Origin: Paenibacillus pabuli | Lineage (GTDB): Bacteria; Bacillota; Bacilli; Paenibacillales; Paenibacillaceae | Reading direction: 5' to 3' | Assembly (NCBI RefSeq): GCF_039831995.1 | Contig: NZ_JBDOIO010000004.1 | Span: 1-64,000, forward strand | Length of the DNA stretch: 64,000 nucleotides | Shown here: one piece after another, positions 63,445 through 64,000 of the stretch | Layout of the letters: every line of letters begins with the position of its first letter | Numbering within the stretch: position 1 is the stretch's first letter | Translations under genes and position numbers: made by a program | Notes under the pieces: model-generated | What the model saw: the letters and a program-made list of their open reading frames with translations, nothing else | Told to the model about the DNA's origin: nothing | Databases searched by the model: none

Positions 63445-63897
63445 ATGAGTGCATCATCAAAACCCGAGCGTCCGGCAAGAAGTGTGGATACCCGGCTGTT
63501 TATCGCATGGGCCGTATCCGTCATCGCGACGGGAGGAAGTCTATATTTCAGCGAGATTAAGGGATATATTCCATGTGATCTATGTTGGTTCCAGCGAATT
63601 TTCATGTATCCACTGACCATAGTGCTTGGGATTGCCTACTTCAAGGATGATGTAGGGATCACCAAATATGTACTGCCACTAAGTTTCATTGGAGGTGGGA
63701 TCTCGTTATATCATGTTACGATTCAGCGCATCTATTCGGCTACTGGCAATTCCGTCGCTTGTGGGCAGATTCCTTGCTATACCGACTATTTGAACTGGTT
63801 TGGTTTCATCACGATTCCATTGCTTGCCCTGATTGCGTTTATCATCATAATTGTAATGTTGTGGGGAATTGGCAAAACACCAAAATCTTCTTTATAA
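63445..63897 (+). CDS. bdbC: Disulfide bond formation protein, BdbC/DsbB type
   Basis: A four-helix membrane protein that re-oxidises a partner thiol oxidase with quinone. The 150-residue protein has the first redox pair Cys44-x2-Cys47 (YIPCDLCWFQR) and the second pair Cys106/Cys111 (CGQIPC), with helices at about 18-36, 50-67, 74-92 and 119-145. GAGGAGG precedes the ATG. The next gene begins 17 bases after its stop, at the window edge. Confidence 0.92.
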   Translation: MSASSKPERPARSVDTRLFIAWAVSVIATGGSLYFSEIKGYIPCDLCWFQRIFMYPLTIVLGIAYFKDDVGITKYVLPLSFIGGGISLYHVTIQRIYSATGNSVACGQIPCYTDYLNWFGFITIPLLALIAFIIIIVMLWGIGKTPKSSL

Positions 63898-63914
63898 GAA
63901 AGGACAGATGATGG

Positions 63915-64000
63915 ATGAGTGGACAAGTCCGTTGGTTCATGCCGTTAATTATCATTCTGCTCCTTACGGCTGTGGGCTGCTCCAATGATAAGCAATCCCA
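63915..64000 (+). CDS. Lipoprotein, start only (probable thioredoxin-fold partner of BdbC)
   Basis: The window ends 28 codons into this gene. The visible part is a signal peptide (MSGQVRWFMPLIIILLLTAVGC) with lipobox TAVGC and lipidated Cys22, then a polar start of the mature protein. Directly downstream of bdbC, a BdbD-type or other thioredoxin-fold lipoprotein is the usual neighbour, but nothing of that fold is in view. Confidence 0.6.
   Translation, partial: MSGQVRWFMPLIIILLLTAVGCSNDKQS

Noticed and set aside
1..64000. CRISPR arrays, prophage or transposase genes
   Set aside because: No regularly spaced repeats, phage structural genes or transposase motifs were seen anywhere in the window.

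Overview
The window looks like a chromosomal segment of a Paenibacillus or a close relative. The evidence is the mid-range GC content, AGGAGG-type ribosome binding sites with GTG and TTG starts, a glmS ribozyme, the sigW/anti-sigma/cdaA/cdaR/glmM/glmS order, a gerA-type germination operon, a Spo0E-like phosphatase, YesM/YesN-type two-component genes with LplB/LplC-type sugar permeases, and secreted proteins with copper-amine-oxidase N-terminal domains. This assignment rests on gene content and style, not on a database match.

Layout. 0-0.5 kb: five tRNA genes (Leu, Gly, Arg, Pro, Gly) closed by terminators. 0.7-4.5 kb: a small secreted WGxxGxxG protein and PEP carboxylase. 4.7-12.8 kb: a cell-envelope core made of the ECF sigma factor SigW with its anti-sigma factor, the c-di-AMP synthase CdaA and its regulator CdaR, GlmM, then a ribozyme-controlled glmS. 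13-18.7 kb: small regulator/enzyme pairs (isochorismatase-like hydrolase, nitroreductase with MerR regulator, YafY/WYL regulator with a VOC protein, paired YdcZ-type transporters with an AraC regulator). 18.8-24.2 kb: an ECF-type ABC importer with a PHP-domain enzyme, facing an RpiR regulator. 24.4-28.5 kb: a spore germinant receptor operon. 28.6-34 kb: a two-component system with an ABC transporter of the FtsX/MacB permease type. 34.2-40.2 kb: sugar or cyclitol oxidoreductases between two AraC regulators. 40.3-43.9 kb: Rrf2, SnoaL-like, MFS exporter with ArsR regulator, Spo0E-like. 43.9-51.2 kb: a carbohydrate ABC importer split around its own YesM/YesN sensor pair. 51.7-54.5 kb: a large DUF6138-like protein with a formylglycine-generating-enzyme-like partner. 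54.7-57.9 kb: an apparent type VII secretion accessory locus (WXG/LXG-like effector with a glycine-rich membrane segment, six-TM partner, DUF4176 protein, WXG100 protein). 58.1-64 kb: copper-amine-oxidase-domain secreted proteins, two broken genes, a nitroreductase with HxlR regulator, and the start of a BdbC-type disulfide pair.

How parts work together. The SigW-CdaA-GlmM-GlmS block joins envelope-stress sensing, c-di-AMP signalling and amino-sugar supply for peptidoglycan. Most of the rest is accessory: substrate-specific importers or exporters, each with a local regulator, often divergently transcribed with a visible palindrome or repeat in the shared gap. The most open questions are the 51.7-57.9 kb region, where a poorly described protein pair sits beside a likely T7SS effector cassette, and a pair of about 110-150 bp nested inverted repeats (about 51.2 and 59.3 kb) that look like a dispersed mobile or structural element. 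The 59-62 kb stretch also holds one nonsense-interrupted and one doubly frameshifted gene, so it seems to be decaying or contains sequence errors.
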